A stretch of DNA of 64,000 nt from Nitrospira sp. MA-1 (lineage in GTDB: Bacteria > Nitrospirota > Nitrospiria > Nitrospirales > UBA8639). The notes beneath the pieces were generated by a model. The model had not been told where the DNA came from, made no database searches, and saw only the letters and a list, made by a program, of their open reading frames with translations. The stretch spans positions 186,001 through 250,000 of the forward strand of contig JAQJDB010000007.1 in assembly GCA_032139905.1 (NCBI GenBank). Reading direction: 5' to 3'. This document shows positions 51,363 to 60,254 of the stretch, piece by piece (position 1 is the first letter of the stretch; each line of letters opens with the position of its first letter). The position numbers were made by a program, and so were the translations under genes.

Positions 51363-53321
51363 GTGAAGGTAATCGTGGCCATTTTCAATCAACTCCATCA
51401 TCTACTAGAAAAGTCCTTGCGGGATTTTCAAGCGAAATCGAGTGATCTTTCCGATACTCAAGAACAGGAACTTACCCAAGCCCTTCACCGATTGACGGGT
51501 CGACTTACCGAAATACTTTCGACAAATTCCGACCCATATCCTACAGCCGAATTGCTTTCGGGTTGCAGTCAGACCGTTTCGCTGAGGGCTCCCACTCTTC
51601 TACCGGAACCACCTCAGATCCATTTCGTGACTTCGTGTGATGGTGTGGTCCTCATGGCCAATGAAGTGGTGGGTGATGTCCTGGGAATGGATCTGGGTGA
51701 AATAGGGCAGGTTTCCATTGCCGATTATGTTGCTCATGAGGAATGGGAAATTCTTCGAAACCATCTTTGTGCGCTTGACGTTCCTCCTAAACTCTTGAAT
51801 AGCATGCTGACGATTCTCCCAGCGGGGAAACCATCGCGAACGATCCCATGTGTGGTAACCCCTATGCTTGATCAGTCGCAGAAGGTGACTGCGTGGCACT
51901 GGGGATTGACCCTGGAAGCGGAGCACTCTTCCTCCCAGCCTTTTTTCCAATTGATGCAGAGTCTCGAATCGCAATTGTATGCCGGTCAGAGTATGGATGT
52001 GTGTCTGACGAGGATTTGTGATGGCCTTGTGCAAGCCCTTGGATTTCCCTTTGTGTGGGTGGCCACTGTGCGAAAGGGTAGTGTGCCCCAGTTACGCGCG
52101 CATGCGATAGCAGAGGCTTTTGATTGGGAATCTCAGGGAGCTCTGTGGTGGAGTGAGGTTTCGCAGCAAGCTGAGTTCTTTCAAGCTTGTGAGGCATCTG
52201 AAATGTCACTTCTTTCTTCTTGTCTTTCCCCCAAAGGTGGCATGGTCTGGTTTCCGCCGGGATTGCAGTTACACCAAACCTGGAGTATTCCCCTGTCTTT
52301 TCAAGAGAATTGTTCCGGTATGCTGGTGGTGGGTTCTCAAGGCCCACAGCCGGTTGATCCGACGGTACTTGGATGGTTGCAAGCATTAGGATATGAAATC
52401 GAACGGTTGATGGCGCATGGAAAGCAGCTGGATCAATGGCGATTGCAAAGTGTGGCTTTGGGCTCAGTCTTTGATCCCATATGTGTGACAGACACCCAGG
52501 GACGTTTGGAGTGGGTGAATGAAGCCTATGCCGCTTTGCATGGCTCCTCGACTCAATCACTGTTGGGTTTTCCGTTGAGCTCGTTTCCTCATGCGGAACT
52601 GCAAGTCAGGAGGTCTCTGTCAGATCCCTCCACCCAAGAATTCAATTTCGTGAAGACCGAGGTTTTGCAAACGGGTACCAATGGTCAATCTCTGGTTTTT
52701 GAGCAAGTGGTGACTCCTTTGCTTAATGAACAGGAAGACCTCACGCATTTTGTGGTGATCTGGCATGATGTGACTGCCCGGAAGACACAAGAATTGATGA
52801 TGAAGCATCAGGCCTATCACGATCCGTTAACCGATCTCCCGAATCGAATTATGTTTGAAGACCGCCTGGAGCAGGCGTTGGCGCAAGCCAGGCGGAATGG
52901 AACTTTACTGGCATTATTCTTTTTGGATCTCGATAATTTCAAAACCATCAATGATTATCATGGTCATCAGATTGGAGATCGCGTCTTACGCATCGTGGCG
53001 GAACGTCTGACAACTTGTGTGCGATCCACCGATACTGTTGCGCGTTTGTGCGGGGATGAATTTACCGTGATTCTTCAAGGGCTTGAACATGTTCAGGATA
53101 TTCGTCAGGTAGCCTTGAAAATTCTAGAATGCCTTATTCCACCCATTCGATTAGGAAAAGAAAAAATTCCTATTCAAATCAGTATTGGAATTTCGGTTTA
53201 TCCCAAGGATTCCACGGATCCCCATCGATTGGTAGAAATTGCTGATCAGGCGATGTATCGGGCTAAAGAATGTGGTGGGCAATGCTGGAGGTTTGCCACG
53301 TCTGAATGGAACGATGAATAG
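51363..53321 (+). CDS. Diguanylate cyclase with PAS and GAF-like sensory domains
   Basis: A 652-residue soluble sensor. A first PAS-like domain spans about residues 80-190 (ANEVVGDVLGMDLGEIGQ), a GAF-like domain about 200-340, a second PAS about 360-475 (DPICVTDTQGRLEWVNEAY), and a GGDEF domain from about 485. The signature loop reads RLCGDEF (CGDEF at 563-567), with Cys in the first glycine position; related loops are often still active. RSTD five residues before it is the allosteric I-site for product inhibition. It has no membrane segment. It probably makes c-di-GMP, which is relevant because a c-di-GMP riboswitch lies about 9 kb downstream. A GTG start is used. Confidence 0.88.
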   Translation: MKVIVAIFNQLHHLLEKSLRDFQAKSSDLSDTQEQELTQALHRLTGRLTEILSTNSDPYPTAELLSGCSQTVSLRAPTLLPEPPQIHFVTSCDGVVLMANEVVGDVLGMDLGEIGQVSIADYVAHEEWEILRNHLCALDVPPKLLNSMLTILPAGKPSRTIPCVVTPMLDQSQKVTAWHWGLTLEAEHSSSQPFFQLMQSLESQLYAGQSMDVCLTRICDGLVQALGFPFVWVATVRKGSVPQLRAHAIAEAFDWESQGALWWSEVSQQAEFFQACEASEMSLLSSCLSPKGGMVWFPPGLQLHQTWSIPLSFQENCSGMLVVGSQGPQPVDPTVLGWLQALGYEIERLMAHGKQLDQWRLQSVALGSVFDPICVTDTQGRLEWVNEAYAALHGSSTQSLLGFPLSSFPHAELQVRRSLSDPSTQEFNFVKTEVLQTGTNGQSLVFEQVVTPLLNEQEDLTHFVVIWHDVTARKTQELMMKHQAYHDPLTDLPNRIMFEDRLEQALAQARRNGTLLALFFLDLDNFKTINDYHGHQIGDRVLRIVAERLTTCVRSTDTVARLCGDEFTVILQGLEHVQDIRQVALKILECLIPPIRLGKEKIPIQISIGISVYPKDSTDPHRLVEIADQAMYRAKECGGQCWRFATSEWNDE

Positions 53322-53901
53322 TCCTTGCCACCCTAATTCTCTCCTCCTGTATTCATCCCGAGGCCGTCCATTCTCCCAAAATGGGGATTCCCTTCATCCT
53401 TCTCACTAACTGACTGTGCTCGGCCGGCTTCTTCAAAAATTCATTGATCCCGCGCATACTTTTCCCGCCTAAGAATCTCCCATGTTTTTGTGTCCTTAAA
53501 ACGCGTTGAGAAAAAGCCACGATTGTTGATTAAATGCTGCTTCAGTTATATCACTCACCTCTTCTTGTTGTGGAGGTTCTTTCCCAACTCCTCCATTAAT
53601 ACCTCCCTGAATCCTGTTCATATTGTCAGAAGGGCATTGGGGACGGTTCTTGGCGGAACTCTGGGGTGAATCCCCTAACTCTGCACTACATCTATGGAAT
53701 TTGAGGTAATTGGTGTGGGCGCTTTTCTTATAACTGTTTGAAAGCGAGGGGGACTTTGTGATCGAAACGGCTCGACGAGGAGTGCCTATCGTATCGGCAT
53801 AGTCCCTTGGCCTTGTTTTTGCTAATTCTTATTGTAGTTGAAGAATTTCAAGAGGCATTTCGTGGTTTGTTCGTTGTGCTGTTGAACAAGGAGTTCGAAA
53901 T
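53322..53901. other. Intergenic region upstream of pal
   Basis: A 580-base region with no gene recognised. Short pyrimidine-rich tracts are present, but no convincing hairpin terminator for the diguanylate cyclase or repeat. The promoter of the pal-cpoB operon should be within it. Confidence 0.35.
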
Positions 53902-54648
53902 ATGACTGTTCATTCATCGACCCGCAGAATCTATGTTTGGGGAATAGTGATTCTGATGATGTTGCTGGCCACAGGGTGTGGACATCGGTCTTCACAGGGA
54001 GTTCATAAATATGGCAAAAAAACTAGCGCCCCAACTGCAGTGGCCGCACAGGGAGATTTTACAACGGGACCTTCAGATCAAGCACTAAACAATGGGTCAT
54101 CTGCTGGGGAGGGGTATTTCCCGGAAGGGACAGGGACTTTCTCCGATTTGCTTGCGAAAGATTCCTTGATTCGGGAGGATAATACATTTGGGTCTGGTCT
54201 CACGCCTTCTGACTCTCCCAATGATTATTGGGAGAATCGGACTCGTGCGGAACAATTGACCGCACAAAGCGGTTTGCGGGATGTGCATTTTGAATTTGAT
54301 AGCTTCCAACTTAATGAACAAGCCAAGGTGACATTAGTCGCCAACGCGGATTGGCTGAAAGCGCATCCGCATGCCGAGATTACCATTGAAGGACATTGCG
54401 ATGATCGGGGGACGGCTTCGTATAACCACGTCTTAGGTGAAAAGCGTGCGATTCGCACCAAAACCTATCTCTCAAGTTTGGGAGTCCCTGCTGAACGACT
54501 GCATGTGATGTCATTCGGTAAGGAGAGCCCGGCCTGTTGGGATTCCACCGAACCGTGTTACCAGAAGAATCGGCGCGCTCATATCGTCCTAGATATCAGT
54601 GTAGCCTCGACCCCAATGCCCTACGTCGCCGACCGCCGGGATTGGTAG
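53902..54648 (+). CDS. pal: Peptidoglycan-associated lipoprotein Pal (OmpA family)
   Basis: A 248-residue lipoprotein: signal MMLLATGCGHRSS with lipobox LATGC, a Ser/Gly-rich linker of about 100 residues, then an OmpA-like peptidoglycan-binding domain (about 130-238). Its binding motif is complete: VHFEFDSFQLNEQAK, ITIEGHCDDRGTASYNHVLG and GEKRAIRTKTYLSSLG, with the Asp and Arg that hold diaminopimelate. It links the outer membrane to the cell wall as part of the Tol-Pal system. The linker is longer than in E. coli Pal (173 residues). GGAG lies before the ATG; cpoB follows 54 bases later. TolQRAB are not in the window. Confidence 0.93.
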   Translation: MTVHSSTRRIYVWGIVILMMLLATGCGHRSSQGVHKYGKKTSAPTAVAAQGDFTTGPSDQALNNGSSAGEGYFPEGTGTFSDLLAKDSLIREDNTFGSGLTPSDSPNDYWENRTRAEQLTAQSGLRDVHFEFDSFQLNEQAKVTLVANADWLKAHPHAEITIEGHCDDRGTASYNHVLGEKRAIRTKTYLSSLGVPAERLHVMSFGKESPACWDSTEPCYQKNRRAHIVLDISVASTPMPYVADRRDW

Positions 54649-54702
54649 AGGTCCTTTGCGGGGCATGGACCGTTTATGGTTTCTGAGAGGATAAGGAAGA
54701 CT

Positions 54703-56133
54703 ATGCTAAGCCGTCATTCGTTTTCGTATCGTTGGAGTGTTCGACTTGTCATTGTGGCCTTGAACGTGATCTTGGCTGGGTGTATGGCTCAGCAAGCGGA
54801 TGTGGTTCGAATCAAACGGGAATTGGACGCCAAAATCGGCCAGCTGGATAAGAGTAAAACATCACTTCAGCAAGCCGTGAGTGAGGCGAATACGGCATTG
54901 GAAAAAGCGAATACCCTTATCGCCAAACAGCGGGTTGAGATTCAAGAGTTACTGCATGCTCGTGCCGAAGTGATGGATCAGGTTGCCACCTTAAAGGAAA
55001 CGGATCTCTCTCAGGTTCGGGGGGGGGTTGAAAGCAATCAGAATCAGGTTAGCGAATTAACCAAAAAAATGGCGTGGTATGAGTCGGATATGAAGGACGT
55101 CCGAACCCAACTTCAACAATCTGAGCCTCTGGTGCATCAACTTCGAGATCGTTTGGCAGGGGAAGAGCAACTTCTGACGGAGCAAGGAGGTAAGTTAGGC
55201 GAATTCCGGACTTCGTTAGTGGATTACCAACAGGTGCTCGCTTCTCTTCGTCAACAAGTTGCCCAACAGGAACAGCAGGTAGGGGAATTACGAAGACAGA
55301 TCGAACTGAAGGCGCAACAACATGATGCTCAGGCGCAGCAGGTCCAGGCGAATTTTGAAGAGGTTCGGCGAAGTATACAGTCGGTGGTAGGGACGTTAGA
55401 AAAAGTCAGTGTCACATTCGGGGGGCGTTTGGATGAACATGAACAGAAACTCTCCAGTGTGGCTGGTCAACACAATAGTTCCCTTTCCTCCAATGCTCAA
55501 ATGCCTGAAAGCCGAGATCTATCAGCGCGGTCAACTGTTACCAGAGATTTATTTCCTCAACGCACTCCACCATCGTCGCGGTCAGATGCGATGGATGGCT
55601 TAATTGCCACAAAGGAACGTTCTCATCCTCTTGTGACCGGGTCGGTTGCCGCATATTCCCCTTCATCTCAACCATCGAGGACATTGCCGGCTCTGGGAGG
55701 GCCTTCAGGAACGGGTTCTTCCAATAATGTCGATATGCAAAACGCCCAGGTGATTTATGACCGGGCGATGTCATTTCTTCGTCAGGGTAAATTTAGCGAA
55801 GCTTCCAAAGGATTTTCGACATTTTTGCGAACTTTTGCAGACTCTCCGTTAGCCTCAAATGCTCAATATTGGTTGGGGGAGTGTTATTACGGGGAAAGAC
55901 GGTTTCAAGAAGCGATTGATGAATTTGAACGAGTCTTTGCATTTTACCCTTCCAGCAATAAAGTCCCGGCATCCCTCCTTAAAATCGCCTTTTCGCATAT
56001 CGAATTACGGGAGCTTCCAATGGCCCGGTCGGTTTTTCAACAACTTGTACGGACCCACCCCCAAAGCCCAGAAGCTGGCAAAGCTTACGGTCGTCTCCAA
56101 GAAGTGAATGCCTTCCTCGATAACCCTTCCTGA
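54703..56133 (+). CDS. cpoB: Tol-Pal system protein CpoB/YbgF (coiled coil plus TPR)
   Basis: A 476-residue protein. The signal ends in a lipobox-like LAGCMAQ, so this version may be a lipoprotein. A long coiled coil (about 30-270) with Gln/Glu/Lys heptads follows, then a Ser/Pro linker and a C-terminal TPR domain (about 345-470; YDRAMSFLRQGKFSEASKGF, QYWLGECYYGERRFQEAIDE). This is the CpoB domain order, but the coiled coil is much longer than in E. coli YbgF (263 residues). It would coordinate outer-membrane constriction with wall synthesis. AGGATAAGGAAGACT supports ATG 54703. It is the second gene of the pal operon. Confidence 0.88.
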   Translation: MLSRHSFSYRWSVRLVIVALNVILAGCMAQQADVVRIKRELDAKIGQLDKSKTSLQQAVSEANTALEKANTLIAKQRVEIQELLHARAEVMDQVATLKETDLSQVRGGVESNQNQVSELTKKMAWYESDMKDVRTQLQQSEPLVHQLRDRLAGEEQLLTEQGGKLGEFRTSLVDYQQVLASLRQQVAQQEQQVGELRRQIELKAQQHDAQAQQVQANFEEVRRSIQSVVGTLEKVSVTFGGRLDEHEQKLSSVAGQHNSSLSSNAQMPESRDLSARSTVTRDLFPQRTPPSSRSDAMDGLIATKERSHPLVTGSVAAYSPSSQPSRTLPALGGPSGTGSSNNVDMQNAQVIYDRAMSFLRQGKFSEASKGFSTFLRTFADSPLASNAQYWLGECYYGERRFQEAIDEFERVFAFYPSSNKVPASLLKIAFSHIELRELPMARSVFQQLVRTHPQSPEAGKAYGRLQEVNAFLDNPS

Positions 56134-56445
56134 ATTTCCAATTACCCCTGCGTCGTTTTTTCTCATCTTGTCTCACATAGACCATACCGGAATTTTTTCA
56201 CCTGTGGTGAATATTTTAGTCTGTTCTGGGAACGAGGAACTTGCAGCTCGTCCCTGTCATGATTCCAGAGAAAAGTGCCTGGCATTATAATAATTCTTAA
56301 ATGAATCCTCTCCTCATAATCCGTAAAGAATCGAAGTAGGTTCGAAGTCTGCTTCCCGCGAGATTTTCCTAGCACCCTATTCAAGAAGTTCCCTTCAGAA
56401 ACCGAAGCTTCGCTTACGGGTTATATCAACTCTGATCACAAAATT
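56134..56445. other. Intergenic region, nothing recognised
   Basis: A 312-base A+T-rich gap between cpoB and the acyltransferase gene on the same strand. No gene, RNA or clear terminator is evident. Confidence 0.35.
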
Positions 56446-57588
56446 ATGCTATCTCCGAACAGGGAAAATGTTCAAACCTTGACAGGCCTCCGGGGGGTGG
56501 CCGCGATATGGGTTGTGCTTCTGCACGTGTGTTTTGGGGCATCAGATGGGTACTTGCCGGGATTCTATGAAAAAATTCAATGGGGGTTAGGGAAAAATAT
56601 TATTCTCCAAGGATTCTATGCGGTTGATGTCTTTTTTGTCCTTAGCGGATTCATTCTGACGTATGTGCATCGCCATGAATTTGAAGGTCGATTGACTTTG
56701 CATGGAGTCGGGAGTTTTCTTTCGCTTCGATTGGCGAGAATTTATCCAATGCATCTGGTTGTCGTCGTTGTACTCATTGTAGCCGCTTTCCTTGGATTTT
56801 GGGATCAAAAGGCCATTTCGTATGGGGATGTTTTTCGCAATGGCACACTCACAAATATTTGGGTAAATCCTTCGTTGAATACTCCTGCCTGGTCCGTGAG
56901 TGCCGAATGGTTAGCCTATCTCTTTTATCCAATCATCATAAAACTTCTGATTCCGATTCGACGAAGAGACTTTCAACTCCTGATCATTTTCTTCCTGGTT
57001 ACCGTGTACCCTATGTGCATTATTTTCTTCCAATGGCAATGGGAGTGGCATTATGGTTGGGTGGCTGTGGCTCGGGTGTTGAATGGATTTATATTAGGGT
57101 GCATGATGTTTTGCGTTCAGAAGCATTTTGACATACTCAACGATCCGTTGCGGACATCTCGTTGGTGTCTGGTCTTTTTATTGGTATTCATGGTGTTCCT
57201 GGTATTGGGACTTCCAATTGTGTTTCTGTATCCCCTTATTCCATTTATTATTGTGACTTTGGCAAATGCACGAATGGGAATTGCTCAAATATTCGAGAAT
57301 AAGGTAGTTGTATTTTTAGGAACCATCTCATTTGGGATTTACATGGTTCACTACCCGGTATTAGAAATTGTTCGATCCGAATTCAATGACTACTATTCAG
57401 GAGTGAATTCCGAACTCAATCAACCTCTGTTGTGGATGCATTTATGTGGAATTCTTGGTTTTGTGATTGCTGTTGCTTCCTTGTGCTATTTCTGGATTGA
57501 AAAACCTACCAGGGATTATCTCAAGCGGAAAATAGGTGATCGAAGAACACAGCCCCACCAATTCCTGACTCAGGGTGTCAATGGATAA
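56446..57588 (+). CDS. Acyltransferase-3 family membrane protein (OafA/YrhL-like)
   Basis: A 380-residue inner-membrane protein with about ten hydrophobic segments. Family motifs: LTGLRGVAAIWVVLLHVCFG with the conserved Arg and His, then YAVDVFFVLSGFILTYVH, and SLRLARIYPMHLVV. Such enzymes move acetyl or other acyl groups onto surface sugars (O-antigen, exopolysaccharide, peptidoglycan). The acceptor cannot be identified. It lacks the C-terminal SGNH domain of the longer OafA type. Start 56446 has no obvious ribosome site. Confidence 0.88.
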   Translation: MLSPNRENVQTLTGLRGVAAIWVVLLHVCFGASDGYLPGFYEKIQWGLGKNIILQGFYAVDVFFVLSGFILTYVHRHEFEGRLTLHGVGSFLSLRLARIYPMHLVVVVVLIVAAFLGFWDQKAISYGDVFRNGTLTNIWVNPSLNTPAWSVSAEWLAYLFYPIIIKLLIPIRRRDFQLLIIFFLVTVYPMCIIFFQWQWEWHYGWVAVARVLNGFILGCMMFCVQKHFDILNDPLRTSRWCLVFLLVFMVFLVLGLPIVFLYPLIPFIIVTLANARMGIAQIFENKVVVFLGTISFGIYMVHYPVLEIVRSEFNDYYSGVNSELNQPLLWMHLCGILGFVIAVASLCYFWIEKPTRDYLKRKIGDRRTQPHQFLTQGVNG

Positions 57589-57911
57589 GCTGCCTCTATG
57601 TGTGGAGTAGCAGAATGTCAATTCACAAGCTTTTGAAAAAGGTGTTGTGCGATATTTCTTTCAATGGACAAGAGCAGGTTGTGAGGCAATGTTGAGCGGC
57701 AGTCTTGTGAATGGGGCATCATTGTTTTCTTAGCCTGCTACAAGGTTTATTTCTCCTTGATATGTCCGTTCGACAAAACAATAGAGCAGGGTGATAATGA
57801 CTAGAGGCTCACTTGGAGCCAAGGTGAGTGTGTATCTGACATTTTTACAATTGAGGAATTCGAAGTCAGGATAGGGAAGTCCTGATGAACTCCCTAAAGT
57901 TGGTGTGTTCG
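57589..57911. other. Convergent intergenic region
   Basis: A 323-base gap between converging genes. No coding frame or perfect terminator hairpin recognised. Confidence 0.35.
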
Positions 57912-58949
57912 TTAGGTGAGACGAATGCCTTGGTGGGCGGGAATTTCCGGGACCAGGGCGAAAGGATGATACACTTGTTCCCAGGATTCTCCGCGTTGTT
58001 CAATCAACGATTCGTGAATGGGACCTAACCATTGGTCGGCTTTACGAAGGTATTCGATTTTATTTGGATTAATGCCCATTATTCGGCAACAAGTGGCATC
58101 GACGGCAGGGAGATTCCTTCCCATGACCAGAACTCCGGATTGAACAGGATTACCCATTATCGGACCATCCCCTTCCATTCCGGTTATGCCGTCGACAATA
58201 GCGAAATGCGGCTTGAGAGTCGCATTGATATCCAATATAGATTGCGGAATCCCAGCCTGATGTAACACATTCTTTGGCCATCCGTAATAATTTCCTGGCA
58301 TCACACCAAAAAAATTTTTCATGGACAGGGTGGCTCCAGCCCAATGGTGTGTTTTCATTTTGGCCAGCGAGACCACCCAATCAACTTCCTGGATTACTCG
58401 AGGAAACGTCATGGTGGCCATTGTGGTCTGACCTCCGAGGTTAGGCCTGATTACCCCTTCCATCGTATTCAGGTCTTGAAAGGGGATGCGATCTTCATAC
58501 AGGACATCTGCCAAGCCGGATTCCTCCAAAACTAAAAGAGTATCGTGGCGATGCCCAGGCCCTTCGGCCACGACGACAGACGCCGCACCCATGGAAAGGA
58601 ACGCCTCGACGGCCCCTCGAACGACCAGGGGATGGGTATTAATAGGCGCTAACGATTGATGGGGCTCGACTAAATTGGGTTTTAACAGAATACGTTTTCC
58701 TTTGATCTCTAAAGGGGTGATCCCCAATTCTTGGAATCCTTGGCGAATGAGTATCGCAAGATCAGCTTCGTATGATTGTGCATGACCGATAAAGGTCTGC
58801 GCGGTCAAGCGAGGGCCTATAAGCCAATGAAGGAGGGATAATCCCGAAACAGCTAATCCCCCTCCCAGCAAACAAGCCTGCAGCAATTGTCTTCTTGTAA
58901 GCGTGGGTTGATCGGTTTGCGTGAGAGTGGTGGTCGTGGAATGCGCCAT
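57912..58949 (-). CDS. DUF362 domain protein with Tat-type signal
   Basis: A 345-residue protein. A twin-arginine-like signal TRRQLLQACLLGGGLAVSGL is followed by a DUF362 domain: KRILLKPNLVEPHQSLAPIN, NTHPLVVRGAVEAFLSMGA, VVVAEGPGHRHDT, VSLAKMKTHHWAGATLSMKN and FGVMPGNYYGWPKN. DUF362 proteins sometimes carry iron-sulfur clusters, but no cysteine cluster motif is visible here. Function unknown. AACCAAGGAAGAAA before ATG 58949 decides against much longer upstream frames. It follows a toroid-protein gene by 35 bases on the same strand, so a shared role outside the inner membrane is likely. Confidence 0.82.
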   Translation of the reverse strand: MAHSTTTTLTQTDQPTLTRRQLLQACLLGGGLAVSGLSLLHWLIGPRLTAQTFIGHAQSYEADLAILIRQGFQELGITPLEIKGKRILLKPNLVEPHQSLAPINTHPLVVRGAVEAFLSMGAASVVVAEGPGHRHDTLLVLEESGLADVLYEDRIPFQDLNTMEGVIRPNLGGQTTMATMTFPRVIQEVDWVVSLAKMKTHHWAGATLSMKNFFGVMPGNYYGWPKNVLHQAGIPQSILDINATLKPHFAIVDGITGMEGDGPIMGNPVQSGVLVMGRNLPAVDATCCRIMGINPNKIEYLRKADQWLGPIHESLIEQRGESWEQVYHPFALVPEIPAHQGIRLT

Positions 58950-58984
58950 TTTCTTCCTTGGTGGTAGGTACCCGAAGCGGGTGG

Positions 58985-59875
58985 TTAAGTTTTTGACGCA
59001 GTGAACAATGAGTATAGTCCTTGTTGCGCTTTCGCACCGCACAAGAGCAATGCCAGGGAGGGAATGGCATAGGGCCCGTACCGCTTTTGACGATGCAAGC
59101 AGGCGGATACCAATTCCTCTGTGTTTGTGGGTTTTAATCCCCATGCACCGAGGCCCAGAAGTGTCCAGCCGAGTGAAATGGGAGTTTGGAGGTGATAAAG
59201 CTCGTGTGACGCATACTGGAGGCTTTCTGCTATTTCGTGAAGAGCGGTGCTGCCAGCCAATGCCTGTAAGGCAATGGCCGTGCACTCCGGAAGGGGAGGT
59301 AACGCACGGTTGAATACTGTGGTACTTCCGTAATTCCAGCCACCCGTGGGCAATTGACGGTTGATAAGCATTTTTTGTCCAGCTATGGCACGAGAGTGGG
59401 TGCCCAAACCCACCTTCTGTAACGCCATGAGGGCGAGAGCAGTGGGTACCACCCAGCTATGGGTGTCAGCAACCCATGGCCAGCCTGGGATGGTAGTGTC
59501 GTGACCAATAATTGTAGGATCCGGATTTGAGAAATGGTGTCCCGTAAATCCTATCAGATAGTCGACAGCTCGTGATTGCGCTTCGTGATACCGGGGAAAG
59601 CCTTCCCAAGCGAAGATAGCGAGAGGTGTTGGCCAAGATGCTTCCGGGTGTGAGGGAGAGATGCTCACGCGTCCGTCGTTCATCTGTTGGGAAGCTAAAT
59701 ACGCCCTACCCCGGTTACAGCTTTCACGATCGAATGCATAGGAAGACAATGCCATAATAGCCCAAGCGCTCGCATCGGGCCTGGCCTCTTCCCCGGAGTG
59801 GTAGGGAAATCCCCCGTTTGGAAGTTGAATAGATCGCAAGAGTTCAAGAGAATGAAAAAAGGGTCCTTGACTCAT
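58985..59875 (-). CDS. Prenyltransferase/squalene-oxidase-repeat alpha-toroid protein
   Basis: A 296-residue protein built of alpha-alpha toroid repeats as in terpene cyclases and prenyltransferases: SIQLPNGGFPYHSGEEARPD, ASAWAIMALSSYAF, YLASQQMNDGRVS and RQLPTGGWNYGSTTVF. It lacks the DxDD catalytic motif of squalene-hopene cyclase, and at 296 residues it is about half the length of one, so it is probably not a cyclase. Its role is unknown. It is the first gene of a two-gene unit with the DUF362 protein. Confidence 0.78.
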   Translation of the reverse strand: MSQGPFFHSLELLRSIQLPNGGFPYHSGEEARPDASAWAIMALSSYAFDRESCNRGRAYLASQQMNDGRVSISPSHPEASWPTPLAIFAWEGFPRYHEAQSRAVDYLIGFTGHHFSNPDPTIIGHDTTIPGWPWVADTHSWVVPTALALMALQKVGLGTHSRAIAGQKMLINRQLPTGGWNYGSTTVFNRALPPLPECTAIALQALAGSTALHEIAESLQYASHELYHLQTPISLGWTLLGLGAWGLKPTNTEELVSACLHRQKRYGPYAIPSLALLLCGAKAQQGLYSLFTASKT

Positions 59876-60000
59876 TGAGGATAATAAAAAACAAAAGAAT
59901 GTTAAATGAAAAACGATCTCTCATGTTGTTCGGTTTAAACAGGCAGAACTTTAAAGAATTCCGATCACGATTTAGCCCTGTCCCCCCTTCGTCATCCCCG

Positions 60001-60088
60001 CTCGGTAGTTAGCGGAGATCCATCAGAAAAGCCACAAAGATGGATACCCGCTTGAAAATGTCGGGGAGGACGAGGACAGGGGTAGTGG
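60001..60088. repeat. Dispersed repeat, copy 1
   Basis: The segment TCGGTAGTTAGCGGAGATCC, GATGGATACCCGCTTGAAAA, TGTCGGGG and a GGGTAGTGG block recur in the same order at 61954-62046 with substitutions and small gaps. Both copies lie between genes. The surrounding 59876-60254 holds no gene. It looks like an interspersed non-coding repeat. Confidence 0.5.
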
Positions 60089-60254
60089 GGAAATCGGGAC
60101 GGCGGCATGATATGGGAAAATCCCATGCCTTCAGAGCGTGATGGTGTGTGGTGTCTTGGATTCTATAGCACCAGATCGGCACAAAATAATTTCGAACTTC
60201 TTGTCAATCCAAGCCTGGCAATTCGTCGCTGTTGGAACAATCGGATTAGACCTA

